In this document: positions 10,844-18,131 of the stretch, in pieces | Numbering within the stretch: position 1 is the first letter of the stretch | Layout: each line of letters begins with the position of its first letter | Assembly (NCBI GenBank): GCA_016710965.1 | Contig: JADJTW010000022.1 | Coordinates: 1-28,590 of the forward strand | Direction of reading: 5' to 3' | Source: Flavobacteriales bacterium | GTDB lineage: Bacteria; Bacteroidota; Bacteroidia; Flavobacteriales_F; PHOS-HE28 | DNA length: 28,590 nt | Translations under genes and position numbers: made by a program | Notes under the pieces: model-generated | The model's input: only the letters and a program-made list of their open reading frames with translations | Told to the model about the DNA's origin: nothing | The model's database searches: none

Positions 10844-11217
10844 CGCGGCTGCCTCTGCTGCACCCACATGGTGCCCCCACGGCCCAGCACCACGAAGCGG
10901 CGAACGCGCAGGCCTCCGGGGCAATGCGCGCGCACGGTCCAGGTGCCCGGCTTCAAGGCGCGCAAGTCCAGTTCGGCACTGTTGCGCAGATCGATATGGC
11001 CGACGATGTTCCCTTGAGCGTTCAGCAGATCGACCTGGTAGGTGCCGGGCGGCAACACCAGTTCCACCAGGCCCGGCTCGCTCCGGTCGCGGAAACCGAT
11101 GCTCGCGTCGTCGGCTGTGCGCGCAGGCGCTGTGCTGGGCACATAGGCGAGGTCCTCGGCTTGCGCGAACACCAGCGTCGGTGCAAGAAGGACGGCCGCG
11201 ATGAGGAACTGCTTCAT
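10840..11217 (-). CDS. Small secreted protein resembling a lone T9SS sorting domain
   Basis: 125 residues from the ATG at 11217, chosen because it begins a clean signal peptide (MKQFLIAAVLLAPTLVFAQ); the frame upstream to 11277 is basic and unlike a signal. After about 35 polar residues comes one beta-rich domain: PPGTYQVDLLNAQGNIVGHI, an ELDLRALKPGTWTVRA strand pair, and VRRFVVLGR, followed by an 11-residue tail. That order mirrors the type A T9SS C-terminal domain (xVxLxdxxGrxv ... DLsxLxxGxYxVxv ... RFVV), but no cargo domain precedes it. It may be a very small T9SS cargo, or an Ig-like protein unrelated to sorting. It is convergent with the TPR lipoprotein gene, and the stops overlap by four bases. 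Confidence 0.7.
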   Translation of the reverse strand: MKQFLIAAVLLAPTLVFAQAEDLAYVPSTAPARTADDASIGFRDRSEPGLVELVLPPGTYQVDLLNAQGNIVGHIDLRNSAELDLRALKPGTWTVRAHCPGGLRVRRFVVLGRGGTMWVQQRQPR

Positions 11218-11292
11218 GCCGCGCTTGCGCGCGATGCGCAAGCCTGGTTCCACGATGCCTTGCGTTCCATTTCGCAACTTCGCCTCCCCTTA

Positions 11293-11366
11293 GGGGCTGT
11301 AGCTCAGCTGGCCAGAGCGCGTCGTTCGCAATGACGAGGTCGTGGGTTCGACTCCCATCAGCTCCA
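11293..11366 (+). tRNA. tRNA-Ala (anticodon CGC)
   Basis: A complete cloverleaf can be drawn. The acceptor stem GGGGCTG pairs with CAGCTCC and includes G3:U70, the alanine identity pair. The D arm is GCTC...GAGC, and the anticodon stem is CGTCG/TGACG around the loop TTCGCAA, giving anticodon CGC. The T arm is GTGGG-TTCGACT-CCCAT, and the discriminator base is A at 11366. CCA is not fully encoded; CCG follows. The CGC anticodon reads GCG codons, consistent with the GC-rich codon use here. It is transcribed toward the rhodanese genes. Confidence 0.93.
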
Positions 11367-11385
11367 CCGCCAGAGACCAAGCGCC

Positions 11386-11649
11386 ATGACCAAACCTCAC
11401 AGCATCGTCGATGTGCGTACCCCGGAGGAGTTTGCCGGTGGTCATGTGCCGGGTTCCATCAACATCCCCTTGAACGAGGTGCCCGAACGCGTGGAAGAGC
11501 TGCGGGCCTTGCCCAACACCGCTGGTGCTGTGCTGCCGTAGCGGCAACCGGGAGCGAGAACGCCATGCTACCTTCAACAGCTCGGCTTCACCGATGTGCA
11601 CAACGGTGGATCCTGGCAGGATGTATTACGAACCACTGAACAGCCATGA
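11386..11649 (+). CDS. Rhodanese-like domain protein, cytoplasmic (frameshifted)
   Basis: Starts MTKPHSIVDVRTPEEF and continues GGHVPGSINIPL and NEVPERVEEL, the standard rhodanese opening (the VDVRTPxEFxxGHxPGAxNIP pattern). After a shift near 11530 the active-site loop reads CCRSGNRS, with the catalytic Cys at the head of a six-residue loop. Two more small indels (an extra G near 11552, two bases missing near 11567) restore YLQQLGF and then VHNGGSWQD and a TGA at 11647-11649. There is no signal peptide, so it is probably cytoplasmic. Single-domain rhodaneses carry sulfane sulfur as a persulfide; the acceptor here is unknown. Its stop overlaps the ATG of the next rhodanese (ATGA at 11646-11649), so the pair is likely translated together. 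The indels look like assembly errors. Confidence 0.78.
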
Positions 11650-12038
11650 AGAACACCATCGCCACCATCGTCCTGGCCGCTTGCCTGGCGACCAGCGCAT
11701 GCACCAGCGCGCAAACCACCAAGAACACCACCGAACTGGGCGTGGATGCATTCGAACAGGCCATCGCCACCGGCAAGGCGCGTTTGGTGGACGTGCGCAC
11801 ACCGGCCGAATACGCGGCTGGCCATTTGATCGGCAGCATCAACATCGACTGGACGGCCGATGATTACGAAGCGGCCTTTGCCGAACTGGACAAGAGCATG
11901 CCCGTGCTGCTCTACTGCCACAGCGGCGGCCGTAGCGAGCAGGCACTGGAATACCTGGCGGCCAAAGGCTACCGGGCCCAGCACCTGGTGGGTGGCTATG
12001 CCGCGTGGAAGAAGGCCGGGAAGCCGTCGGCGAAGTAG
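11646..12038 (+). CDS. Rhodanese-like lipoprotein or periplasmic rhodanese
   Basis: 130 residues, intact. It has an N-terminal signal MKNTIATIVLAACLATSACTSAQ; the Cys after ATSA could be a lipobox, though Thr at -3 is unusual, and cleavage after TSAQ is the alternative. The domain follows the rhodanese pattern: LVDVRTPAEYAAGHLIGSINI, a helix, VLLYCHSGGRS with the catalytic Cys and a six-residue active loop, then ALEYLAAKGYRAQHLVGGYAAWKKAG. The likely role is persulfide or sulfur handling, or redox signalling, outside the cytoplasm. It overlaps the upstream cytoplasmic rhodanese by four bases, so one mRNA would supply one enzyme on each side of the inner membrane. The substrate is not known. 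Confidence 0.9.
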   Translation: MKNTIATIVLAACLATSACTSAQTTKNTTELGVDAFEQAIATGKARLVDVRTPAEYAAGHLIGSINIDWTADDYEAAFAELDKSMPVLLYCHSGGRSEQALEYLAAKGYRAQHLVGGYAAWKKAGKPSAK

Positions 12039-12055
12039 CCAACGGCACGAACGCT

Positions 12056-12083
12056 AGCGGCCCCCGGGCGCTCGGAGGCCGCT
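12056..12083. terminator. Possible terminator hairpin after the rhodanese pair
   Basis: AGCGGCC and GGCCGCT form 7-base arms around a 14-base GC-rich centre that can extend the stem. It starts 18 bases after the rhodanese stop at 12038 and lies just beyond the end of the convergent fragment at 12108. No T run follows. It could serve both directions. Confidence 0.4.
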
Positions 12084-12107
12084 GCCACACCATGAGACGG
12101 GTGCTGC

Positions 12108-12400
12108 CTACCGCGCCATGGCCTGCGCCGGATCGCTCCACGGGCTATCGCCTGCCGTGCCGCGTGCGCGCACGCGGCACCAATGCTTGCTGCCGCTGGC
12201 CAGGCCCTTGTCGGTGTACTTGCTCTGCGTAGTCATCGCAAGGGTGTGCCAGTCGCCTGCAACGGCCGGGTCGTTGTCGTTGCGCTCCAATTCGTACTCG
12301 TGCGTGCCATGCACCACATCCCAATCGCTCTTGATCTCGCCCGTCTTGTCGGTGAGGTCGGCGCGCAGGTTGGCCGGTGCGGCAGCACGCCATGGCCTAT
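12108..12400 (-). pseudogene. Fibronectin type III domain, C-terminal fragment (5' truncated)
   Basis: On the minus strand one frame reads PANLRADLTDKTGEIKSDW, then HGTHEYELERNDNDP, LAMTTQSKYTDKGLASGSKH and CRVRARGTAGDSPWSDPAQ, ending with TAG at 12108-12110. This is a fibronectin type III fold typical of small Bacteroidetes proteins whose last strand carries GTAGxSPWSDP. The upstream half of such a protein (usually 120-150 more residues) is absent: near 12395 the homology stops and the sequence becomes part of an unrelated gene on the other strand. It has no visible start codon or signal and is best read as a gene remnant or a misjoined contig end. Confidence 0.6.
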
Positions 12401-12959
12401 GCGGTCATAGGCAGCCTTGCGGACCGCGACTACTCGGAGGCGAGTTTGGACGGAGTGGGGCGCATCGACCTACATCAACGTACTGAAGAACGCTGCGTTG
12501 GACGGCCGCAAGTCCTACCAACTGAACAGTGGTGAACTGTCGGAATTGCTGGAGATGGTGGACGAAGGCCACTACGACCAAATGGCGGCTGGGCCAGCAA
12601 CTTGCTCTGCGCGGTGTACAAGGTGTGCCGCCCACCCGCCACGGGTGCTGTGGAATTGCCCAAGGCGAACCGCAGCCGCGAACACGAAAGGCCGGTGAAC
12701 ACAACTGCGGAAGCCAGTTTTGGCGCATACCCCAACCCAGCCGCACTTGGGTGGCCTTCGCGTACAACCGAAAGGATGGCGAAGGGCAAGGCAGCATTGT
12801 CATCGTGACCTTGCAGGAAGGACCATTGCCACCCTGATGATGAATGGCCAGCAGGGGCAGCAGGTCTGGGATACGCGGAGGTGGCCCCGGCACCTATCTG
12901 GTGCAGTATCTTGCTGGTAGCGGAGTGCTCTACACGAGAAGCTCATCATCCAACAATGA
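12385..12959 (+). pseudogene. T9SS cargo protein, C-terminal part only (multiply frameshifted)
   Basis: Pieces in several frames join into one product: QHAMAYAVIGSLADRDYSEA, TYINVLKNAALDGRKSYQL, NSGELSELLEMVDEGHYDQ, SNLLCAVYKVCRPP, then a T9SS type A domain running from FGAYPNPAA through WVAFAY, DLAGRTIATLMMNGQQGQQ, PGTYLVQYLAGSGVLYT and EKLIIQQ to TGA at 12957-12959. The helical stretch before the sorting domain, ending in a short cysteine-containing segment, is the arrangement seen ahead of the tail in some Flavobacteriales T9SS proteins. The cargo domain and start are missing; the left end abuts the FnIII fragment of the opposite strand. At least five indels are needed. A second copy of the first part lies at 14336-14600. 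Confidence 0.6.
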
Positions 12960-12985
12960 AGTGGTTCCAATCCCTGGAAAGTGCT

Positions 12986-13032
12986 TGCCTCAGTGGTCAC
13001 TATTCGTGACCACTGAGGCAATGCCTCAGTGG
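12986..13032. other. Three-arm alternative hairpin
   Basis: TGCCTCAGTGGTCAC (12986-13000), TATTC, GTGACCACTGAGGCA (13006-13020) is a perfect 15-bp stem with a 5-base loop. One base later TGCCTCAGTGG (13022-13032) repeats 11 bases of the first arm, so the middle arm can pair with either neighbour but not both. It sits 26 bases after the stop of the preceding gene fragment and at the broken 5' end of the delta-60 gene. It could be an attenuator-like switch, a strong terminator, or a scar of rearrangement or assembly. Confidence 0.6.
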
Positions 13033-14311
13033 AGCTTCGCTTGGATACCACATTCAGAACCCTGATCCTTAGCCAAACCGTCAATGACCTGGCAGTGCTC
13101 CCCACCGGGAATGTTCTACTCTCCGGGGATTCTTCCGTTTCCCCGCAAGTATGAATGATTCGGGCAGTGCGCGATTGCTGCCGAATGGCCAACGCGATCT
13201 TTCCTACCTCGGGTATCATGGTAGCGGCAAGCTCGTGCCTTGGATGGATGACAAGTTCTATATCGGCAGCAGTCTTCCAAGGCGCTGCATGCCAGATGGC
13301 ACGCTGGACCCTTCATTCATTCCTTTGAATACGGGACCTTATTTTCTATCGCTGCAACCCGCAGACTACCACGTCTTCCCCGATGGCCGTGTGCTGATCA
13401 GCGGCACGCATACCCTCAACGATCCTGTGCGCGGCTTCGTGGGTAGCTACGAACTGATATGGTTCAGTAACGAAGGTTACTTGGACACCACGCGCACCCA
13501 CCGCAACGCCAATGGGGTGATCTGGGATTTCGCCGAGTTGCCCGATGGGAAATTCCTGTGCAGTTGCACCTGCACGCAATACGAGGGGCAGCCGGTGGAC
13601 CGACTCTTCCGCATCCATGCCGATGGAGCCTTGGATACCACCTTCCATTCGGGCGTGAACTGGGGCAACATCTTCGCCTATCACCCGCTGCCCGACGGAA
13701 TAGGCATAAACCCAGGGATAACTGGTGGCACTAAAGTGAGCCGGATCGTTCCCTGGCAGGATGACAAGCTGTTCGTCATGGGAGTATTGCAGAAGGTGAA
13801 CGGTCAGCCAAGAGGTGGTATCTGCGTGCTGGATACCATGGGCATGCTACTTCCACACATGGATGAATGTATGGCAGGTACATTCTCCTATCAGGGCAGC
13901 ACCAATGCATCCGTGCATGGCATAACACCCACACCGGACAGCACGGGCTTCTACATCTGGGGTACTTATGTCGGCTATACCGATGGCACCATCAACGACC
14001 CCGGACAACGCTTCGTAAGCCGCCTGTTGGTGGAGGAGGACCTTACCATGGGCGCTAGCACGGCCACGCCAAAGCCGTTCACGCTTTACCCAAACCCGAG
14101 CAATGGGGAAGTAAGCCTGCAACTGGATGCGTTGCCGCGCAATGCGCAACTGGTGCTGCGCGATGCGCTGGGGAGGGAGGTGCTGCGGCAACGGGTGGGT
14201 AGTTATTACACCAACTTGCAACTACAAACTTTTCCCGATGGCATCTACATCATGGAACTGCTCTCCAACGGAGAGCGCATGGGCATGCAGCGCCTGGTTG
14301 TTCAACACTGA
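13022..14311 (+). CDS. Delta-60 repeat beta-propeller protein with T9SS sorting domain, 5' truncated
   Basis: The main open frame runs from 13151. An out-of-frame upstream piece (RLDTTFRTLILSQTVNDLAVLPTGN split across 13040-13145) clearly belongs to it, so one indel near 13147 breaks the gene. The body carries delta-60 type propeller blades recognisable by repeated GTLDPSF, GALDTTF, LPDGKFL, FPDGRVLISG and DDKLFVMG patterns. From about 14075 a type A T9SS domain begins FTLYPNPSNGEVSL and ends DGIYIMELLSNG...QRLVVQH. No signal peptide or good start is visible before 13022, where a stop and the three-arm hairpin lie, so the N terminus is missing. It was probably a secreted propeller protein; the ligand is unknown. 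Confidence 0.72.
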
Positions 14312-14321
14312 GCAGAGCCTG

Positions 14322-14337
14322 TCCCGCAACAGCGGGA
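14322..14337 (+). terminator. Weak hairpin after the delta-60 gene
   Basis: TCCCGC, AACA, GCGGGA forms a 6-bp stem with a tetraloop ten bases after the stop at 14311. There is no T run, so terminator function is only suggested by position. Confidence 0.3.
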
Positions 14338-14600
14338 TGCGCACGCCTGGGGCCGCCTGCCTGCCGGAGGCACGGCGCTTGGCCGAAGGCGCACTGCGCT
14401 TGGGCGCCGGCCAGCACGCCATGGCCTATTCGGTCATCGGCAGCCTTGCCGACCGCGACTACTCCGAAGCGATCCTGGACGAAGCAGGGCGCATGCAGAC
14501 CTACATCAACGTGCTGAAGGACGCTGCCGAGGACGGCCGCAATGCCTACCCGCTCAATAGCGGTGAGCTGACCAAACTGATGGATACGGTTGATGTGGTT
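14336..14600 (+). pseudogene. Second copy of the pre-sorting-domain segment of a T9SS cargo (isolated fragment)
   Basis: The frame reads EARRLAEGALRLGAG, QHAMAYSVIGSLADRDYSEA, ILDEAGRMQTYINVLKDAAE and DGRNAYPLNSGELTKLMDTV, then diverges into unrelated codons and stops at 14658-14660. The matching part is closely similar at DNA level to 12385-12545, with most differences at third positions, which suggests a paralogue under past protein selection rather than a fresh duplication. Here the Cys-containing segment and the sorting domain are missing, and no start is present. The fragment lies between the delta-60 gene and the convergent barrel gene with no visible expression signal. Confidence 0.55.
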
Positions 14601-14617
14601 GGCAAGGCACCGAACGC

Positions 14618-14644
14618 GAGAAGCCCCGTCCCCGGAGGCTTCTC
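14618..14644. terminator. Terminator-like hairpin between convergent genes
   Basis: GAGAAGCC and GGCTTCTC make an 8-bp stem around an 11-base C-rich centre. It is 13 bases beyond the stop of the minus-strand barrel gene (14657), and on that strand GTTCGGTGCC follows without a clear T run. Position and composition (a GAAGCC...GGCTTC stem) favour a terminator for the minus-strand gene. Confidence 0.5.
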
Positions 14645-14656
14645 TGTGCGATCAGG

Positions 14657-15259
14657 CTAATCGTCGTTGCCCAGGTTGATACCGAGCGTCATCCCGTAGG
14701 TGAGGTACTTCGATCGATGTCCTTCACCGGCGGGTTGTCGCTGAAGACACGGCTCAGGCCGAAGCTCACGCTGGGTTCCAGGGTCACCAGTCCCATGTCG
14801 AAGCCCAGGGCGGCATCGATGTTCATGGAGCCCTTGCGGAAGTCGCCTTTGTTGTAGCCGATCTCTTCGTTGCGGTCGTCCACGCTCAGGAGCATCGTAG
14901 GTGGGGCCCATGGCGAAGCGCAGGTCGAACTGGTAGCTATCGATGATGCGGTAACCGATCATGCCTTTCAGCTTCAAGTTGGTGCGCACCAGGTCGTTTT
15001 CGTACAGCAGCGTGTCGCTGGAGTAGGTCTTCACCGCTGTGGCGCTGCGGCCGAAGAACGCACCGGGCTGCACGTACAGGCGGTCGCCGAAGCGCAGGTC
15101 GGCACCGAATTGCCAGCCGATGTTGGCCTTGTACTCCACACCGGCCATGGGGCTGGTGAGCTGTTGGAAGTTGACCCCGGCTTGCGGGTTCACCTGGAAC
15201 TGCGCCGAAGCGGCAGTGGCAGCGAGGGTCAGGGCGAGGGAGAGCAGTGGCTTGTTCAT
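14657..15259 (-). CDS. Outer-membrane beta-barrel (porin-like) family protein
   Basis: The start at 15259 gives a signal peptide MNKPLLSLALTLAATAASAQ. The mature part begins FQVNPQAGVNFQQLTSP and continues with alternating amphipathic strands (YKANIGWQFGADLRFG, LYVQPGAFFGRSATAVK, LKLKGMIGYRIID, FDLRFAMGPTY). After one missing base near 14895 it continues NIDAALGFDMGLVTLEP, SFGLSRVFSDNP, and after a second shift near 14706 YLTYGMTLGINLGNDD, ending on a strand with TAG at 14657-14659. This is the architecture of the small PorT/OmpW-like barrels common in Bacteroidetes, about 200 residues. It has no T9SS domain, as expected for a membrane barrel. Its function is unassigned. It is divergent from the hydrolase gene at 15565. 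Confidence 0.75.
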   Translation of the reverse strand: MNKPLLSLALTLAATAASAQFQVNPQAGVNFQQLTSPMAGVEYKANIGWQFGADLRFGDRLYVQPGAFFGRSATAVKTYSSDTLLYENDLVRTNLKLKGMIGYRIIDSYQFDLRFAMGPTYDAPERGRPQRRDRLQQRRLPQGLHEHRCRPGLRHGTGDPGTQRELRPEPCLQRQPAGEGHRSKYLTYGMTLGINLGNDD

Positions 15260-15564
15260 GGAAGTGCTTCTTGGTTGCGCGGCGAATTTGCGAATGGCGT
15301 GCCATAACGGAATGGCGGTGATCACCATTCCTGAGCATCAGGAGCTTGCATCGATCGCCTAGAGGGCATCTCAAGATTGCTATTGGAAGCGAGCGAGGTG
15401 GATTTCGCAGCCAGAGGAGGCGCGAAACCCGCGCAGAGCAGGCCGCTCTGTATGGGTTGAGCAACGATGTATGGCTGTGAAAGGCACTCGCGCAGCCCGA
15501 AGGGTAATGTTGAGATGACCGCTGGCCCCCTACCTTGCCGGTCCCGAACCAACCGAAGACATCC
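15260..15564. other. Divergent intergenic region, barrel gene / hydrolase gene
   Basis: About 305 bases with no supported gene; the short frames here have no recognisable features. A TACCTTGC at 15531-15538 is a degenerate -7 box for the plus-strand gene. For the minus-strand gene I see no convincing box. Confidence 0.5.
15531..15538 (+). promoter_or_regulatory. Degenerate -7 box (TACCTTGC) for the secreted hydrolase
   Basis: TACCTTGCC would equal TAnnTTTG if one T of a TTT run were missing, and homopolymer contractions are frequent in this sequence. It ends 26 bases before the ATG at 15565. Supported by position only; no -33 element was identified. Confidence 0.25.
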
Positions 15565-16777
15565 ATGAAGCAGTTGTACACCACGCTGGCCCTTGCGGGC
15601 CGGCATTGCCTCTTACGCGCAGGATTGCAGCACCGGCCGATACGTCAGTGCCAACCTTTTCCCGACCGCGACGGTGACCAATGCCGTGGTCTACGGCGCC
15701 AACATCGGGGTGAACGGGAGCAACCAGACGCTTCGTCTCGATGTGTACGCGCCAACAGGAGATGCACAGACGGACCGCCCAGCGTTGATCGTGGCCTTCG
15801 GCGGGTCCTTCATCAGCGGTACGCGCGCCGATGTAGCTGACATCTGCCAGGATTTCGCCAAGCGCGGGTACGTGGCCATCGCACCGGACTATCGCGTAGG
15901 CTTCTTCTTCCCGAACGAGGCGACTACGATACGCGCGGTGATGCGCGGAGCGCACGATATGAAAGCGGTGGTGCGCTTTCTGCGCAAGTCGGTGGCCGAA
16001 AGCGGTAATCCTTACGGCATCGACCCGGAGCGCATCATCGTTGGCGGTGTATCGGCGGGCGCCATCAGCGGCATCCACGCTGCGTACCTGGACCAAGACA
16101 GCGAGGTGCCCGCCGTGCTCGTGCCGGAAATGCCTGCGCTCGGCGGCATCGAAGGGAACAGCGGCAGTCCCGGATACAGCAGTGAGGTCTTCGCCGTTTA
16201 CAGTTTCAGTGGCGCCATCGGTGATACCTTGTGGATGGTTCCCGGTGATGCACCGCTCGCCAGCATACATGAGGTCGGCGACGGCGTTGTTCCTATACGC
16301 AGGAAGTTTCCCGGTCATTGGTGTGCCAACGGGCCTGATCGCATCGGGCAGTCATGACATACACCTTCGCGCAGATAACATCGGCCTCGTCAACTGCTTC
16401 AAGAGCTATCCGGGCAGCGGTCACGTGGGCTATCTGACCAGCGATTACGCTGGTCAGCGATGGACTGGACCGCACTGTTCCTGGGCCAACTGGCCTGCGG
16501 TGCGCCAGTTACCTGCGGTGCCATCGGCACGGGCATCGTACAGGAGGCGGGCGTGCGCACGACCATCTCCCCGAATCCGACGACCGGCCCTGTGCAGATG
16601 CAGCTCACTGGTGCTGCCCGTCTCACATTGCTCGATGCTTCGGGACGCGTGGTGCTCAACGAACGCTTCGGGGCTGGAACAGCACAGGTCGACCTCAGCG
16701 CATTGGCAGATGGTGTCTATACCGCGCAGCTAAGCGGCACGGTCACAGAGACCTTCCGTATCGTGAAGGCGAACTGA
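15565..16777 (+). CDS. Secreted alpha/beta hydrolase (carboxylesterase-like) with T9SS sorting domain
   Basis: Starts MKQLYTTLALA; after a one-base shift near 15600 it continues GIASYAQ, together a signal peptide. The alpha/beta hydrolase fold follows: LRLDVYAPTGD, ALIVAFGGSFISG (oxyanion-hole GGSF), GYVAIAPDYRVGFF, AVVRFLRKSVAES, IIVGGVSAGAISG with nucleophile Ser in GxSxG, then HEVGDGVVPY supplying the probable acidic residue and SGHVGYL the probable His. Shifts near 16297 and 16455 separate these pieces. From about 16550 a type A T9SS domain reads TTISPNPTTGPVQM, LTLLDASGRVVLNERF, DLSALADGVYTAQLSG and FRIVKAN. The likely role is an extracellular or surface-attached esterase acting on acylated polymers; the substrate is not known. 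Reconstructed length is about 405 residues. Confidence 0.82.
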
Positions 16778-16780
16778 GCG

Positions 16781-17800
16781 CTAACGCACGAAGCGCATCG
16801 CTTGCGCATCCTTGCCCAAGCGGGCCAGGTAAGCACCGTGCGCAGCAGCGAACGGAATACTCGTGCGCCCACCGCTGACCAGCGTGCTCAACAGCTCACG
16901 ACCTGTGGCATCGAAGATGCACGAGTGCCGTAGGTTCTGCCTGTTCATCGCGCGATACATGCAGCGCATCGTCCTGCATCAAAGCCGCCTGGAGGCGGAA
17001 TGCACGTCGTTATCCCGCTTGCGGACCCCAGATGCTGTAAACCCCATCGGGTTGTCGATGTACGGATTGCGGTTGCCTTGCAGGATGAAGGCGCTGTCGT
17101 TGCGTGCGATCTCCTTCGCGCTTACAGGATGTGCGTATGCCAAGCGACCAGCAAGCTCGGTCCAGGAGAACAACTGGCCGCCTGTCACGATGGGAGCAGG
17201 CCAGCTGACGCTTCCGTTCATGTACCGGGTGAGCATGTAGAAGTAGCCCCGGGCCGAGTCGCCCTTGTACGCATCGATCGGCTCGAACACAGTTCCAGAG
17301 CAACCGGGCCAGCTGCATGGTCCTCGCTTGCTTGCCATTGGTGCTGGTGAAATCCGGTGAGGTCACTGTACCGTACGGCCAGTTCCCACGCGCCTGGTTC
17401 ACCCAAGCATCGGTAGGATAGATGTGGAAGAGATCGGAATTCATGGGCGGCACATCATTGAACCAGCTCACCGGGAAGCTGTGCTCTCGGTTGAAGCAGT
17501 CGCCCTCGCTGTTGTACGTGCCGCATTGATCGCTGACGAACTGATAAGCATACGCGGCCGAACCGGAAGGCACATCGCTGTAGATGTCTCCAGACCGTAT
17601 TGTCCGGTTTGCGGTCGGTGCGGTAGAACGCGCTCCACAAGTTGCTGTATTGGATGACCACGTGCGGACTGATGATATCGTAGAGCGCGGCGCGCAGCGG
17701 TTCGTCGGTGAGCCCGGCGGCCGGGTCGTAATATCCCGGTGGCGGCTGTGCCGGAGGCCAGCGCAGGAGCGAGGATGAACAGGATGGAAAACGGCCGCAT
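16781..17800 (-). CDS. Secreted endonuclease I family protein with T9SS-type tail (frameshifted)
   Basis: The ATG at 17800 begins a signal peptide MRPFSILFILAPALASG; an ATG three codons upstream (17809) is an alternative. Pieces in different frames join as DEPLRAALYDIISPH, YSNLWSAFYRTDRKPDNTV, DIYSDVPSG, DCFNREHSFPVSWF (the NREH active-site region of endonuclease I with its catalytic His), PMNSDLFHIYPTDAWVNQAR, NWPYG, FEPIDAYKGDSARGYFYM, FSWTELAGRLAYAHPVSAKE and ARNDSAFILQGNRNPYID. These are the conserved blocks of the EndA/NucM/Vvn endonuclease I family, metal-dependent non-specific nucleases. The end (FDATGRELLSTLVSGGRTSI, GAYLARLG, MRFVR) fits a sorting-domain tail. At least four indels are needed, near 17740, 17595, 17300 and 17040-16960. 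The likely role is extracellular DNA degradation for nutrients or biofilm turnover. Confidence 0.8.
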
Positions 17801-17828
17801 GTGTCTCATCCCTATCTGGTCGGGAGGG

Positions 17829-17836
17829 CGAATGTA
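17829..17836 (-). promoter_or_regulatory. Candidate -7 box (TACATTCG) for the endonuclease gene
   Basis: The minus strand reads TACATTCG, one mismatch from TAnnTTTG, 28 bases upstream of the ATG at 17800. The spacing is similar to other candidate boxes in this window. No -33 element is confidently seen. Confidence 0.35.
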
Positions 17837-17877
17837 CCGGCCCCAAGTGCTGTCGTCGAAGTGGTCCAACGAAGGGC

Positions 17878-17885
17878 TACATTGG
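17878..17885 (+). promoter_or_regulatory. Degenerate -7 box (TACATTGG) for the cold-shock gene
   Basis: TACATTGGG would match TAnnTTTG if one T were restored. It lies 48 bases before the cold-shock ATG at 17934, leaving a leader of about 40 bases. The two divergent boxes at 17829-17836 and 17878-17885 would share one 130-base intergenic region. Confidence 0.25.
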
Positions 17886-17933
17886 GCCCACGAAGGCGGG
17901 GGCACTGTTGCCCGCGCTCAATACCCAGGACCA

Positions 17934-18125
17934 ATGGCAAGCGGTACAGTGAAATTCTTCAACACGGAGAAAGGTTTCGGTTTCATCGTTCCCGATGATG
18001 GGGGCAAGGAGGTGTTCGTGCACAAGACCGGCACACGAGAGCCTATTCGCGAGGGCGACAAGGTGACCTACGATGTGGAACAGGGTCCCAAAGGCGCGAA
18101 CGCGGTGAACGTTCAGCGCGCCTGA
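17934..18125 (+). CDS. Cold-shock domain protein (CspA family)
   Basis: A complete 63-residue single cold-shock domain. It starts MASGTVKFFNTEKGFGFI, with the RNP1-like motif KGFGFI, then the RNP2-like EVFVH, and ends EGDKVTYDVEQGPKGANAVN. Such proteins bind single-stranded RNA and DNA in the cytoplasm and melt mRNA secondary structure, at low temperature or constitutively. The ATG at 17934 fits the family's start; the upstream in-frame extension is not homologous. It stands alone, divergent from the endonuclease gene and convergent with the FkbM gene, whose stop is seven bases away. Bacteroidetes often keep several paralogues, so a specific csp name is not given. Confidence 0.95.
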   Translation: MASGTVKFFNTEKGFGFIVPDDGGKEVFVHKTGTREPIREGDKVTYDVEQGPKGANAVNVQRA

Positions 18126-18131
18126 GCGGAC

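Noticed and set aside
12040..14660. Mobile element causing the gene fragments
   Set aside because: No transposase, integrase, terminal inverted repeats or target duplications are visible. The palindrome at 12986 is isolated.
17739..17933. N-terminal extension of the cold-shock protein
   Set aside because: It overlaps the start region of the divergent endonuclease gene. The cold-shock domain begins exactly at the ATG at 17934.
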